Shown here piece after piece: positions 11,773 to 22,080 of a DNA stretch of 64,000 nucleotides. The translations under genes and the position numbers were made by a program. Position 1 is the first letter of the stretch. Each line of letters opens with the position of its first letter. The DNA lies in the NCBI RefSeq assembly GCF_027943255.1, contig NC_072896.1, forward strand, positions 44,976,501 to 45,040,500. The letters run 5' to 3'. This stretch comes from Anastrepha obliqua. Taxonomy: Eukaryota; Arthropoda; Insecta; Diptera; Tephritidae. The notes below the pieces were generated by a model that was not told where the DNA came from, did no database searches, and saw nothing but the letters and a program-made list of their open reading frames with translations.

Positions 11773-12629
11773 GTTGTTATGACTGAACTCTAGCAGCGAG
11801 CGAACACGCAGGTGAGCCAACGATCAACAACCGATCGACAGAAAGGGAAAGCCAATGCACGCAGCAGCCAGTCAGCGGTTGGGCGCGCTGACAGCGCGGG
11901 TCGTGCAATACTTTCGTTTTTACTATGAAAAACTTCATTTGCTTTTATTTTTGAAGCGGAGAAAAAATGAAAATGAAAATAAAACCAACCTACGGATTTC
12001 AAATAATGAAAAAAAAAAATATTAAATATGACGGCAACGAACCTTTGGTGGCTTGCCGGTGTTGCTGCTATTCATATATTTTGTATTTATATACAAGTAT
12101 TGAGCAAGTGTTGTTGCTATTATTATTCCGTATTCAAACCTTTTTGGTGCTGCACGCGAAACAGTCGAAGACTTGTACTCGTAGTCTCATAAGCAACCTG
12201 CCACTACGGCAATATCAATTTTCAACAGCAACAACAACAACAAGAACAACAGTTGCAGCATTGTTGCTGCCAAAAATACATTTCACGAAAATGTAATAAC
12301 ATTTAAGCCAGCAGCGCGAAAAACTATACCAGAGAAATATTTAATAATATGAGCTCATGAGTACGCCCCGACGGGCACAGACTACCAAGCTTGCGACACC
12401 GGCAGCTTAGCAATTTTGATGCAGTGGTGTTACTTTAGAGCAGATTGAAGTGGCACCAGTTGGTTTCATACTACGAGTGCACAAATATGTAACGAGAAGT
12501 GCGGTCTGATCTGGTCTGCTTTCACAAGGATGAGATATTTCAGGTGTGCACCATTGCGCGCGATTAATAATAGACGGTTAAACAAAAAAAAAAAAAAATT
12601 TATATATATATTCAAAAATATATATAATA
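10653..12629. other. Non-coding stretch with microsatellites
   Basis: AT-rich sequence with (GT)n tracts near 11188-11200 and 11300-11314, a GTAT-rich patch around 11280-11330 and a long (TG)n listed separately. A GC-richer patch lies at 12355-12480. I see no convincing exon. Confidence 0.5.
11737..11770. repeat. (TG)17 microsatellite
   Basis: A perfect run of 17 TG units, likely polymorphic in length. Confidence 0.95.
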
Positions 12630-13150
12630 TAAGTAGGTAGGTAGGTGAAATGGTTGAAGTGCCAGTCTGGCACTCCTCAAGTAGCACTGATTTGATATCA
12701 TTATGAGACCTCCAACAGGCAGATATCTACAGCCAGCCAGAGCTGTTGATGTAACGGAGAAGGTTGTTGGGACTTAGGTTGGCGAAGAAAAGAACACCCA
12801 GTGACCTTAGTCGTTTAGCTGCGAAAGGCGGACATTTACAGATTAAGTGCTCAACAGTCTCCTTCTCTGAAAGATCCCCACAGCTTCTGCAATGGGGGTT
12901 AAATGGTAACCCTAGTTTCCCCGCGTCTGTGCCGATTGTCCAGTGACCGGTAAACACAGCTACGAGTTTGGAAATTGAATGGCGAGGAGTCCAAAGAACT
13001 TTCTGAGTCCTCCGTTTATTGCACTGGGGCCAAAGGGTTTTTGAAATAGCACTTGAAGAATCTGTGCCATTTTTTCTGCGATTTCCTGAGAAATAATTTG
13101 TACAGTTCCCCTTTAACAACTGTCATGGGAATGCCGATGACAGGGTAGGA
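12630..13150 (-). mobile_element. Non-LTR retrotransposon 3' end (same family as 3778)
   Basis: On the minus strand the frame 13119-12727 reads from LKGNCTNYF to a terminal YINSSGWL and includes VFTGHWTIGTDAGKLGLPFN and CRSCGDLSEKETVEHLICKC, a Cys/His cluster typical of these LINE C-termini. It keeps a stretch that the 3778 copy has lost between the KKRS-like basic part and the FTGHW block. The 3' UTR has the CTGTTGGAGGTCTCATAATG block and ends in CTACCTACCTAC at 12631. Confidence 0.8.
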
Positions 13151-13189
13151 AGTATCTGAGACCAATTCAGTCCAAATAACAATATAATT

Positions 13190-13375
13190 TGAAATTAAGC
13201 CCTTTGGTCGAGCTTCTCCTCCTACTTATGGTGAGCGTCTTGATGTTTTCGGGCCTCCGAGCCGCAGTTGGTTATTAAAAGGAACTTTTGTAAGGCAGAA
13301 ATACACACGGAGGTTTGCCATTGCCTGTCGAGGAGTGAACGCCACTAGAGAAAACTTTTTCCATCAATTCGTGCT
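13190..13375 (-). mobile_element. Degraded SINE body
   Basis: On the minus strand this aligns with the body of the SINE at 42146-42467: shared words include GGCAATGGCAAACCTCCG, TTTCTGCC and a GGAGGAG-rich block near the 3' end. The tRNA-like head with its promoter boxes is absent or unrecognisable. It lies just beyond the 5' end of the LINE fragment at 12630-13150. Confidence 0.6.
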
Positions 13376-13699
13376 TAGTGACCGAGGTTTTGGTAAGGAT
13401 CAACAAACTAAAACAGCGTTGAAGGAAGAGTATGGGCCTAAAAGGAAACTATGTTGAAAAGTAAAAAAAGATTTAGTCCAAAAAATGTAATTGATTTTAT
13501 TTTTAAACGGACTTTTAAAAGGCACACTCAAAAGGAGGTTTTAACGCGAAAATGTATAGATCGAAATGTATACATCGATAAAAAAAACTCCATAAATTCG
13601 CAAATGTGCTGCGAAATTGGATTGATCGGCGACTGTAAGGTCAGTCGTGGAAGCCATTTGAATTAAATGTTGTGCCATAATTAATAGGTGCCAAAGGCG
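13376..13699. other. Non-coding stretch
   Basis: A short A-rich frame at 13451-13666 has no recognisable features. Nothing else is seen. Confidence 0.45.
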
Positions 13700-14415
13700 C
13701 GAATTGCATCGTCTTTCGGTGCATACTATAAAAGGTAACTTGGTACTTTTCACTAGGAAACGAAAGCCTGTTATTACCCACATTGAAAGAAGTAACACTG
13801 CAACTGAGGTTAAATACGTAGCGGTAATTCTAGATAGTAAGCTGCCGTGGCAGACGCACGTCGAGCAGAAGGTCTCACGAGCACTAAAGATCTTCTGACA
13901 GTATAAGAAAACCATTGGCAAGACATGGGGTCGAAGACCGGCGATAGTACTCGGGTTGTACATCACCCTGATTTGTAGCCAAGTACTTACTGAAAGAACC
14001 AAACAGGAAACTAACGATCTTTCTCATAAAATTTTGTAGGAAGGATCTGAGAGTTCTGGTGGGTGTAATCACAGGGCACAACACCTGTGGTCAGGATTTG
14101 GCTACCATGGAAATCAGCGACGGCCCAATAAGCCTATCCTGCCGTGAGTGTGAGGGCACTGCAAAGCATTTTCTCTGTGTAGCTGCCCGACATTTTCTAG
14201 AATCAGACTTAAGCTTTTGGGGTGCGATGTTCCGGACCTCTTAAGATTGATCAATGAATCCAGAAGATGCGCGGAATAGTGAATTCAAACCAATTTTTCA
14301 CTCTTGCCATCCATATAATATCTATCCTGTCTCTCTATTCCTTCCACTGTCATTTATCCGGGCGTAGTACAATCGTCTTCCTGACTGTGTGACTGGAGCT
14401 GTTCAATCCCCCACA
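13700..14415 (+). mobile_element. RNase H-type LINE, RT tail to 3' end
   Basis: The upstream part shows the end of an RT domain (NLVLFTRKRKP, then EVKYVAVILDSKLPW, then KKTIGKTWG). The downstream part shows a C-terminal Cys/His remnant (LSCRECEGTAKHFLC). Several frameshifts and an internal deletion lie between them. The 3' end reads TAGTACAATCGTCTTCCTGA through CCACAAATTTAATC, the same tail as at 9710-9780. Confidence 0.7.
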
Positions 14416-16329
14416 AATTTAATCTACTCTATGTCACCTCCAAGTAAAATAAAACCCATATCGCAAGTGTCAAACGTTACTGGGTCCACCCTGTATATTG
14501 GGATTGTCACAAACTCAAAAAACAAAAAAACATTTTGAACTAATAATTGCGCTGTAAAATTTTTAAGGTTGAAACAATAATTCTCAATTTGTGCAAAGTA
14601 TTTTCTATTAAAATTTGCTATAATTTTTTGCCATTCCCCAAAAATTAATTCCCAAAGCAAAAATTATTACCTGATATAATCTTTGTTCAATTTTTTTGAA
14701 ATGCGGTTTAGGTTTCCCCTTTCGTGTGCAAAATGTCATATGTCGAATGCTCTGCCTTCTATGCATATCAAAGCAATAACTGCAAATGCCAGCTTAATTT
14801 AGATTTTCCACACAGCTGCTGCACAATATTGAGTCTTGAAAAACCTGCAAACATACACACATACAACTACGGCTTGTTGCGATGACAACCATGTGGCACA
14901 TTCAACTTGTTGCCAGTGAATTTATTACCACCATTGTGCACTATGTGCCACCGCGCAAATTATTCGTTCAGTTATTTAGTCAATCAGACAGCCGCTCAGT
15001 CGTTTATTATATACGACAAAAAAAAACGAGTAAAGAAATATAAGCTTGTAGCCGCAGTCGTCATCGTCTGTTTGTTTGCTTCGACGTTCATCACTTTAAT
15101 TGCAGTTTAATTGCAAATAAATAAATGCTAGCATTGCAGCTATTGCTGTTGCTGGTGGTGTGCCCATAAAAAGACAAATGCACAACAATGTATTGCATTC
15201 AACTTGAAAACAACAAATAGTGGACGAATGTGAAGTGACAGGATGGAGTCAGCGAATGGCAATTCGTCTAATTGAACTTGAAGTCATCGCAGTCAATACA
15301 CTGAGCTACTGCAGTGCCAGACAGCTTGGCTGTTGGAGATTTCATGTGAACAGGTTGCTTATGTGGTTGGTTCATTGGCTACTTGCTGCTTGGCTGGCTC
15401 CCTTTCCCAGTGAACTTGCATGCATACATACATACATACACATATACTCACAACACGCATACGATAGTCACCCGACCTTCTTCCGATCGGCTACTGATGT
15501 GGTGGTGTGCGCGCGTCACTTTCTTTCCATCAAATTCACTTTCACTTACTGTCATCGAAGAAAAATATTTCTCTGTAGTCTAAAAATTGCAGCAGCACTC
15601 AGTTAATGGCAGTTGTAGCTAAAAAGCTAAAACAACAAGCAAGCAAGCAACAACAATGGCTCAGACAGAAACGAAGTGGCTGTGCCGCAGTTTGACGCCA
15701 ATCATTGATGTTCGACGAGCGCAGTCGTAACCAGAGAACAACAGCGCAGCAGCAGGTTGAGTGAGTGGTGAAAATAACAATAAAAAATTAAGCTTTACAA
15801 AATGTTAAGTTACAATTCTTTCTAACAATGTAATCAGTGTATTACAGCGCATACAGAGAAGGCAGGCTTGTGAGCAGGCGTGAACTGCGCACTTGAATTA
15901 AAATTATTACAGCTAAACAATGAAGGCATTGGTCCGAAAAATAAAGAAAACTTTCAAAAAAATTAAGTAAATACAGAAAATTAAATGTAAAATAAAATAA
16001 GTAAAGGGAAATATTTAAGTTCAGGCGGAACTGTTTGCTGAATTGTCGTGGTTATAGCTATTTCTCAAGCGGTTAAGCCGCTGTGGAGGTGCAAAATTTG
16101 AAGAATTTTAAGGATAAATAATGAAAGCCATACCAAAGATATGTATAGGTCTTCGTTAGCTAAGATTTGCTAAAGCTAATTTACACAAAGTAAGGAAATT
16201 AAGTCAACACAGAGCTTTATGTACCCGCGCACATTTTAGTAAAATTCCATTTGCTCATTTTTGTTATCAAGCAAACTTATAGACAATGAGAGTTATAACT
16301 TGTAACTTAGTACAAATCAACACGCTTAC
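14416..16329. other. Non-coding stretch with (CATA)n
   Basis: AT-rich at first, then a more mixed region at 14900-15750. Short open frames at 14907-15110 and 15220-15606 lack recognisable domains; part of one simply translates the CATA microsatellite at about 15420-15450. I see no gene. Confidence 0.45.
15420..15450. repeat. (CATA)n microsatellite
   Basis: Tandem CATA units with slight interruptions (GCATACATACATACATACAC). Confidence 0.85.
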
Positions 16330-16950
16330 CAGAGTGGGAAATCATGTGATTGAAGCCGGGCTGGAAACTGACGAATACACAATGGGCGTGTTCGTGGACA
16401 TTGAGGAGGCTTTTGATAATGGCACTTTCGGTTCGATATGATCTTCTGCCGAACGACACGGAGTTAATCAAACCATTGCAAAATGGATATATTCCATGCT
16501 CTGTGAGAGGCTGTTAACCCCTGGTGAAAGCAGTGACGAACTAATCACAGCAGGGCCAAGCAAGGATGTCCTCAAGCGGGTGTCCTTTCGCCGCTGCTGT
16601 GGTGCTTCGACGTAGATTCTCTACTAGCGTAAATGCAGGAACTCGGTTTTCATGTCCAAGCATGTGCGGACGATGTCTGTGCCCTAACATCGGATAAATC
16701 CATAAGGAGGCCATGCACGAAAGTGCAGAGGATTCTTCACAAAATCGATGACTGATGCATGATACAAGGTCTTTCCGTTAATCCGAACAAAACAACCATA
16801 GTCTTGTTTACGAGAAACCGGAAATTGGATGGACTCAGTCTTCCAACACTGAAAGGTGTGACACTTGGTCTTTCCGATGAAGTTAAATATCTAGAAGTAA
16901 TCTTGGATAAGAAGCTGACTTGGGAGACACACGTTTCACTTTCATGGTTG
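16330..16950 (+). mobile_element. Non-LTR RT domain fragment
   Basis: Across several frames the order of RT motifs can be followed: FVDIEEAFD (palm A region), a GCPQGG-like block, ACADDV (the FADD/YADD box, here with Cys before Ala), then IQGLSVNPNKTTIVLFTRNRK and EVKYLEVILDKKLTWETHV. This is the RT of an I/LOA/R1-type LINE, related in sequence to 13700-14415. It stops abruptly after the THV block. Confidence 0.75.
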
Positions 16951-16959
16951 GCGCACGGA

Positions 16960-17095
16960 GCTTTCAGCAGTCTTCTTGGTTTGGATATTTCGAATGTTTT
17001 CTATGTAATTCATTTCAGAAAGTTTCATCGTCCAAATTTCCATGCCATACAACAAAACTGGCAAAACCTAACAACTTACAAAGCGAATTTTTAGA
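16960..17095 (-). mobile_element. LINE RT C-terminal scrap
   Basis: On the minus strand one frame reads VLPVLLYGMEIWTMKLSEMN, the hallmark YG-E-WT block that follows the RT domain in many LINEs. It lies beyond the C-terminal side of the Tc1 remnant, and a LINE RT fragment of the same orientation lies on the other side at 18066-18460. The two may be one LINE split by the Tc1. Confidence 0.55.
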
Positions 17096-17189
17096 TTTTA
17101 CTGCTGTATTTACAGTCTGTTACACAAGAGCGAAAATTCGCAAATCTATTGATAATTTGGTCGTCAATACTCAATGCAAATACCTCAAT

Positions 17190-18065
17190 AGCAAGTCCAA
17201 TCTCCTGCATTGTCAATTATGGCGGGGCATACTTTCCACTAGTTTTTCTTCATATTCTATCTCCAAATTTTCCGAATTTGTCGAGAAAGTTGATCAGAAT
17301 TACATGGCTTGCGTCTGCGAAGCAGAATTTCATTAGAGCCCACACATTTTCTATGGGATTTGCAACCGGTGACTGAGATGGCCAATCTAAGTGACAACTC
17401 CGTTTTGCGCCTTCCACTCGCTGCACGCTCGACTCCGATGTTTCGGATCGTTGTCCTCTTGAAGGATCCAGCTTTCATTTTTCTTGATATACCATTGCTT
17501 AGCAGATGGTAACAAAGACTTTTGATATATTTTATTCATTTTTTCGGCATTTAAATTCTCGGTAAATAAGAACGAAGTACCGAAACCTTTGTTTGAGAAG
17601 CACCCCCAAAAATGGACCTTGACGGGGTGTTTAACATTCCGTTGTAGCATCCTTTTGGTGGAGGATGTCTAGGCATGTTTGATGCTCGGAAATGCCCAGA
17701 AAGAGGATTCATCAGAAAAAATTACGTTGCTCCAATCGCGGTCCAAGTTTTCCTTCGCCCATTCCACTCGTTTTTCAACGTGTTTTGCCCTCAACATTAG
17801 TTTTTCCAAAGTACTGCGATATTTCAGTTTATTGGCAAGCAAGGGCCTGCGAATCGTTCCGTAAGATATGCCAACACATTTTGCTTTCAATTTCACAGCA
17901 GTTCCACGTAAAGTCAAAGTTGGATCTTTCGAGAACAATGCGAGAATCTTTTTTTTTGTCTTTTTTTGAGACTTTGCTTGTACTTCCGCGATCAGAAAAA
18001 TCATCAACGTTAGAGACCTTTTTATAGCGATTTATCCACTTGCCAACAAACTGCTTCGACTTTCC
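17190..18065 (-). pseudogene. Tc1-like transposase pseudogene
   Basis: From 18065 downward the frames show a DNA-binding part (DRGSTSKVSKK, DPTLTLRGTAVKL), the first catalytic block VIFSDESSFW, then HPVKVHFWGCFSNKGFG, the second block QEDNDPKHRSR, and SPVANPIENVW with the catalytic Glu. This is the DD34E arrangement of Tc1. At least two frameshifts separate the blocks (near 17660 and 17385) and a stop follows NGVVT. The C-terminus ends near IIDNAGDWTCY. I could not find terminal inverted repeats, so the element ends are undefined. Confidence 0.8.
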
Positions 18066-18460
18066 CTTTCACCTATTCGTTTATGTGCGGTTTGATTCCA
18101 ATATAAGTTTTGTATCACTTGTATATCTTTTTTTAATTTTAATCTAGATTTAATGACCAAAAAAGTTGAAGAACTTTTCATGCTGCACCTTATCAAACGC
18201 ATTTTCGTAGTCAATAAAGCGTAGAAAAACGTCTTTTTGCACGTCCATGCAATTTTCCTTTAGCACATGAACACAAAATAGTGACTCTCCTGCACCCTTG
18301 CTATTTCTTTGGTCAAATTGTGAGCGCCTCATTACTTCTCCACAATTTCCATATTTTCTATTATGAATCACTTTCCGAAATATTTGACTCATAAGACTTA
18401 GAAGTCCATATTCGCTGCAGCGTTTCGCGTGATTCTTTTTTGAAAAACTATTCATTGTTG
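18066..18460 (-). mobile_element. LINE RT N-terminal fragment
   Basis: The minus-strand frame contains FCVHVLKENCMDVQKDVFLRFIDYENAFDKVQHEKF, quoted here only by its key blocks FIDYENAFDKV and the later IQVIQNLYWNQTAHK. These are RT motif A and the following conserved block of a LINE common in invertebrates. Two stops lie between the blocks. It ends where the Tc1 remnant begins. Confidence 0.65.
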
Positions 18461-19647
18461 ACTTGAGCCACTAATCACCAGTCTCATAAACCTGATTGAA
18501 GCGTTGCACTAGAAGTTTAATACAAATATTGTTAAAAAATAATAATTGTCAAAAATTCGAAGTGTGACGAGTATTACAATGCCGCAAATTGTCGACTGGT
18601 GCCGCCAAGATAGCAAAAAAGCAAAAAATGCTTCAAAAACTTTTACTTCATTTCTTTCTAGATTTTGTTAACTTTTCCTGCGTCTATTTTTTAATATTTC
18701 GCTTTTTTATTTGTTAGTATCTTTCTGTATCTATTTTTACGACTCCCTTTATTTGTTTTAATTTACACTCAAAATTTTATCTACGCCTGAAGGTTTTAGC
18801 AAAAAACTAATGGGCGCTTTCAATTGGCAGGCCGCAGGGCGAAGCACAGGTGTACAGCTACAAAAAATAGTGATAAAAATCCATATATACATATGTAAAA
18901 ATAATATAATTCACTGCAGGGAAAACCTGAACTAGTGAAACAAAATCGTGGTTCAGTACTTTGCGAATCACTTCGAAAATTAGGTAACACGAAGCGACTG
19001 CTATTAGGTGAAGTAAAATATGCTGAGCGCTTTCCACTAGATGTCTTTAGTGAGGTAAGTGCTAAGATATACGAGTATTCTTTGGCCGTTTTGTATTTCA
19101 CGAAAGCAATTGTTGTTAGCATTCCAAAATGAAGGTAAAAGGAATGAAAAGTCGATACATTTTTAGTAGCATCAGGAACAAAATGGCTCCAAAAATGGTT
19201 CAAGTGCTCCAAATGGTCCCATAAATGTGTGTTATCTATCTAACAAAATCCAGTGCCTTATCGAATTTTATAGCAAAGCGAGTCCGAAGTACGATATTCT
19301 GAAAGCCCAACTGTCGAAAATGTTAATAAAATCATGGAATTCAGCGAGTTGGTTTCGCGGGAGTGTCGCGGTTTGTAAACGAAGCATATAAAATATAGGG
19401 AAAACATCTTCTGTTAAAACAAAAAAAAAAACTATACCGAAAAAAGCGTTGCCTTCACAACACTTTTGTGGTAGAAATCAACTGGGTTTCTTGTGCTCAA
19501 TGTTGAGCCGTTCAAATTGTTGAAATATTAGTATTCGTGTTGTATAAAATAATATTAAAATAATATGAGTGAACAGCCATCCATTTCATGTGTGATAAAT
19601 AATAAAATTAAGTTCTGACTTTATCATTTCAAATTCAAATCATATTA
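18461..19647. other. Non-coding stretch
   Basis: AT-rich. A 130-codon frame on the minus strand at 18820-19212 has no recognisable features and I regard it as chance. Confidence 0.45.
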
Positions 19648-19737
19648 CAGGGTCCGGCACTCGAAGTGTAACCATCTTCAGACCGCTGGCGCAGCTCATT
19701 CTCGGGCACGGATATCAGCTGTCTATTAGTTGGCTAA

Positions 19738-20730
19738 ATGACAGTCCAGAGTATTGTTTACAACCGCGCGGATTTCAAACGTAATAGTGTGATCGCATTA
19801 TATTTGGCTGGAAAATCACAACCAGCGATTGTTCGTGATCTTGAGCACCTTAAAGTAAATAAAGTTTTTGCTTATATCGCACCATTACTCGTTACAATGA
19901 TACTGGTAGCATCGCGAAACGTCATTGAGGTGGTCATCAAAAGACTGCAACATCACGTGAAATGGTTCAAAAGTGAAGAAGCGACTTGAGCGAAATCCTC
20001 GATGAAGTGCCAATAAAATGGCGAAAAAACGGAAAATATTTGACCGTAGCATCCGCCGCATACTGTAAAATGATCTCACAATCAAGCCTTATAAGATCCA
20101 AGGCGCATGATCTCACACCAAGCAGCAACAAGTCAGACTTGAGAGAGCGAAGGACTTACTTCGCTTAACCGAAAGCGGCCAATGTCCGGACATTGTGTTT
20201 TCTGACGAGACAATTTTTCAAATTGTGTTTTCTGACGAGATAATTTTTCAAGTTGAGCAATTCGTAAACTCCCAAAACTATTGGGTTTATTTGACCGACC
20301 GTTCGCACGAGAATTTGAGTCATCGGTTGGCTACCAGAAGGCAGCCACAGGTAATGGTTTGAGCCGCTATAATCGTTTTCATTCAGCCTGGCGTCAAGGG
20401 AAAGTATTTCGGAGGTTGCTTTGAAGCCGTGGGAAACATTTCGGTGGCAAACCATGGACGTTTCAACAGGACGCGGCACCGTCTCACAAAGCTCGAGTGA
20501 ACTAAAAATGGCTAAAAACCAAAGTTCCGAACTTCACAACGTTCACACGTCCGATGGATTATTCTGTTTAAGCCATTTTGGAAAGCAAGGTCCAAACTAA
20601 ATGATTCACCAGTCTCGAGGCGCTGAAAATATCCATCGTCCGCGATTGGGCCAAAATACCTGCAAGTCACTTTCGGGCAGCTTGCGATTCGTTTCTGGAC
20701 CATCTCAAAGCCATATTCAACACAAAAGGT
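19738..20730 (+). pseudogene. maT-like transposase pseudogene
   Basis: An N-terminal helix-turn-helix part (IALYLAGKSQPAIVRDL) is followed by several stops, an AHDLTP block, a duplicated VFSDE catalytic block, the second Asp in TFQQDAAPSHKARV and the third in MDYSV. A stop sits just after the second Asp. Between second and third Asp only about 28 residues remain; related elements have 37, and an in-frame loss of the WPPNSPDLN-type block explains the difference. The C-terminus ends near HLKAIFNTKGGHIE. Confidence 0.75.
20192..20251 (+). repeat. In-frame 30-bp tandem duplication of the catalytic block
   Basis: Two 30-bp units, 20192-20221 and 20222-20251, differ at one base. Each encodes IVFSDE-IFQ, which holds the first catalytic Asp. 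Being ten codons long, the duplication does not change the frame. Confidence 0.9.
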
Positions 20731-20869
20731 GGTCATATTGAGTAAAAGTAAATTGATTCTTAATTTTGTATTATTTTCACACATTTTTTACTTTGAATTA
20801 AAAAAAAATAATGTTTCAAACTAAATTTATGGCCTTTTTAATGGGTTGAACTTCGAGTGCCGGACCCTG

Positions 20870-21764
20870 TACACAGGTTTTGTCTCACACAAAACGAAGT
20901 CAAAGGACTTCTCCTCACATTTGGTCACATTTTTTTAGTATGCCGCGACAAAAACTGAAGATGTAAAAGATGCGATAAAATGAAACAAGACTTGACTAAG
21001 ACTCTATTTTGAAAGTAGAAATGACAAATCTGCTGGAACAATTTTAGCAAGGATAACGGCAGTTGCGGCTTTAAATGTCCATCGCTTGTAAAACGGAAGA
21101 CCTCCGAGTTGTAACGAGAACTAGAGCAGCTTTGAGTTGCCAAAATCTCGAGAGCTATAAATTAATAATATTGTATCAAACCGTCTTCTGCTTTATGTTT
21201 AATGAAATATTTTTCACTTTAAATAAAAAAATAATTATATTTAAAATTCATTTATTTATTACTTATTATATGGTGGTGAATAAAATAACAATAACAACGT
21301 CCCGAGAATCCCGGCCCATAAAAATAGGAAAAATGGATTTCTCTAGTAGGCACTTATTTCATGGCTAAGGAACTGAAGAGTAGCAAAAAAAAATCTAAAT
21401 ACGTTATTCACATACAAAGCCGAAAAGTAAATCAAAAATCTTGCCGTGAGTTGACTACAGCTTGTGATGCAAAAGTGGGAGGTATTTTACAGTCATACAA
21501 ATAAGATATGTCACTATCTCCTTCTAATATTTCCACCCTGACAAAATATGGTACGGCTGCTGTCTGCAGGATGGAAAGAGAATGAAGCTGTGGACAAGTT
21601 TGACTATCAACTTTGCACAATACGCACACATTGAATGTACAATAGAAAAAAAAAAATATTTAAAATATTTATACTTCCCTTTATAATTTTTGTCCGAAGT
21701 ATTGTTCCTTAAGTATTGAATGAAAGTGCCGCTGCGCTTAGAAGCAGGTTGTTAGTGAATGAAC
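20870..21764. other. Non-coding stretch
   Basis: AT-rich; small frames near 21075 and 21432 show nothing recognisable. Confidence 0.45.
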
Positions 21765-22080
21765 ATGAACAGGATAGAAGCCTTTCAAATGTAGATATAC
21801 GGGCGCACGTTGAAAACCTCATGGACTGATTACGTTTCCTACATTGAAGTCTTTTGTCGAATAAACCGAAATTTCACGGCGATAAAGCAAAGGAAGACAG
21901 CTTCCTTAGGGCGAATTCTACGAAATCGCAAGTACTAAATGCTGCAACTTATCCTGGAAGGTAAAATAGAAGGTAGACGAAGTATTGGAAGAAAGCAATC
22001 TGCATAATCTTAGACACTGCACCGGCATAAAAAAACATCAGCGAGTAGTAGAATATGGCAAGAGACAGAGAAGCTTTTAA
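21765..22080 (+). mobile_element. LINE ORF2 C-terminal fragment
   Basis: Frames here read IEAFQM, SWTDYVSYIEVFCRI, LGRILRNRKY and LILEGKIEGRRSIGRK. This order matches the extreme C-terminus of a LINE type very common in insects. Frameshifts and a stop after NRKY show it is dead. Confidence 0.6.

Larger units (their letters stand above)
19648..20869 (+). mobile_element. maT-like (DD37D) mariner-type transposon, both ends present
   Basis: Both ends carry the identical 20-bp repeat CAGGGTCCGGCACTCGAAGT, left at 19648 and right (minus strand) at 20869. TA flanks both sides at 19646-19647 and 20870-20871. The 1222-bp body encodes a broken transposase. The perfect terminal repeats in a badly decayed coding region suggest the ends were maintained longer, or that this copy was mobilised in trans. 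Confidence 0.9.

Noticed and set aside
12764..12946. Plus-strand frame over the LINE at 12630
   Set aside because: Antisense shadow of the LINE C-terminus.
18820..19212. 130-codon minus-strand frame
   Set aside because: No recognisable domain, strong AT bias and an overlapping plus-strand frame; looks like chance.
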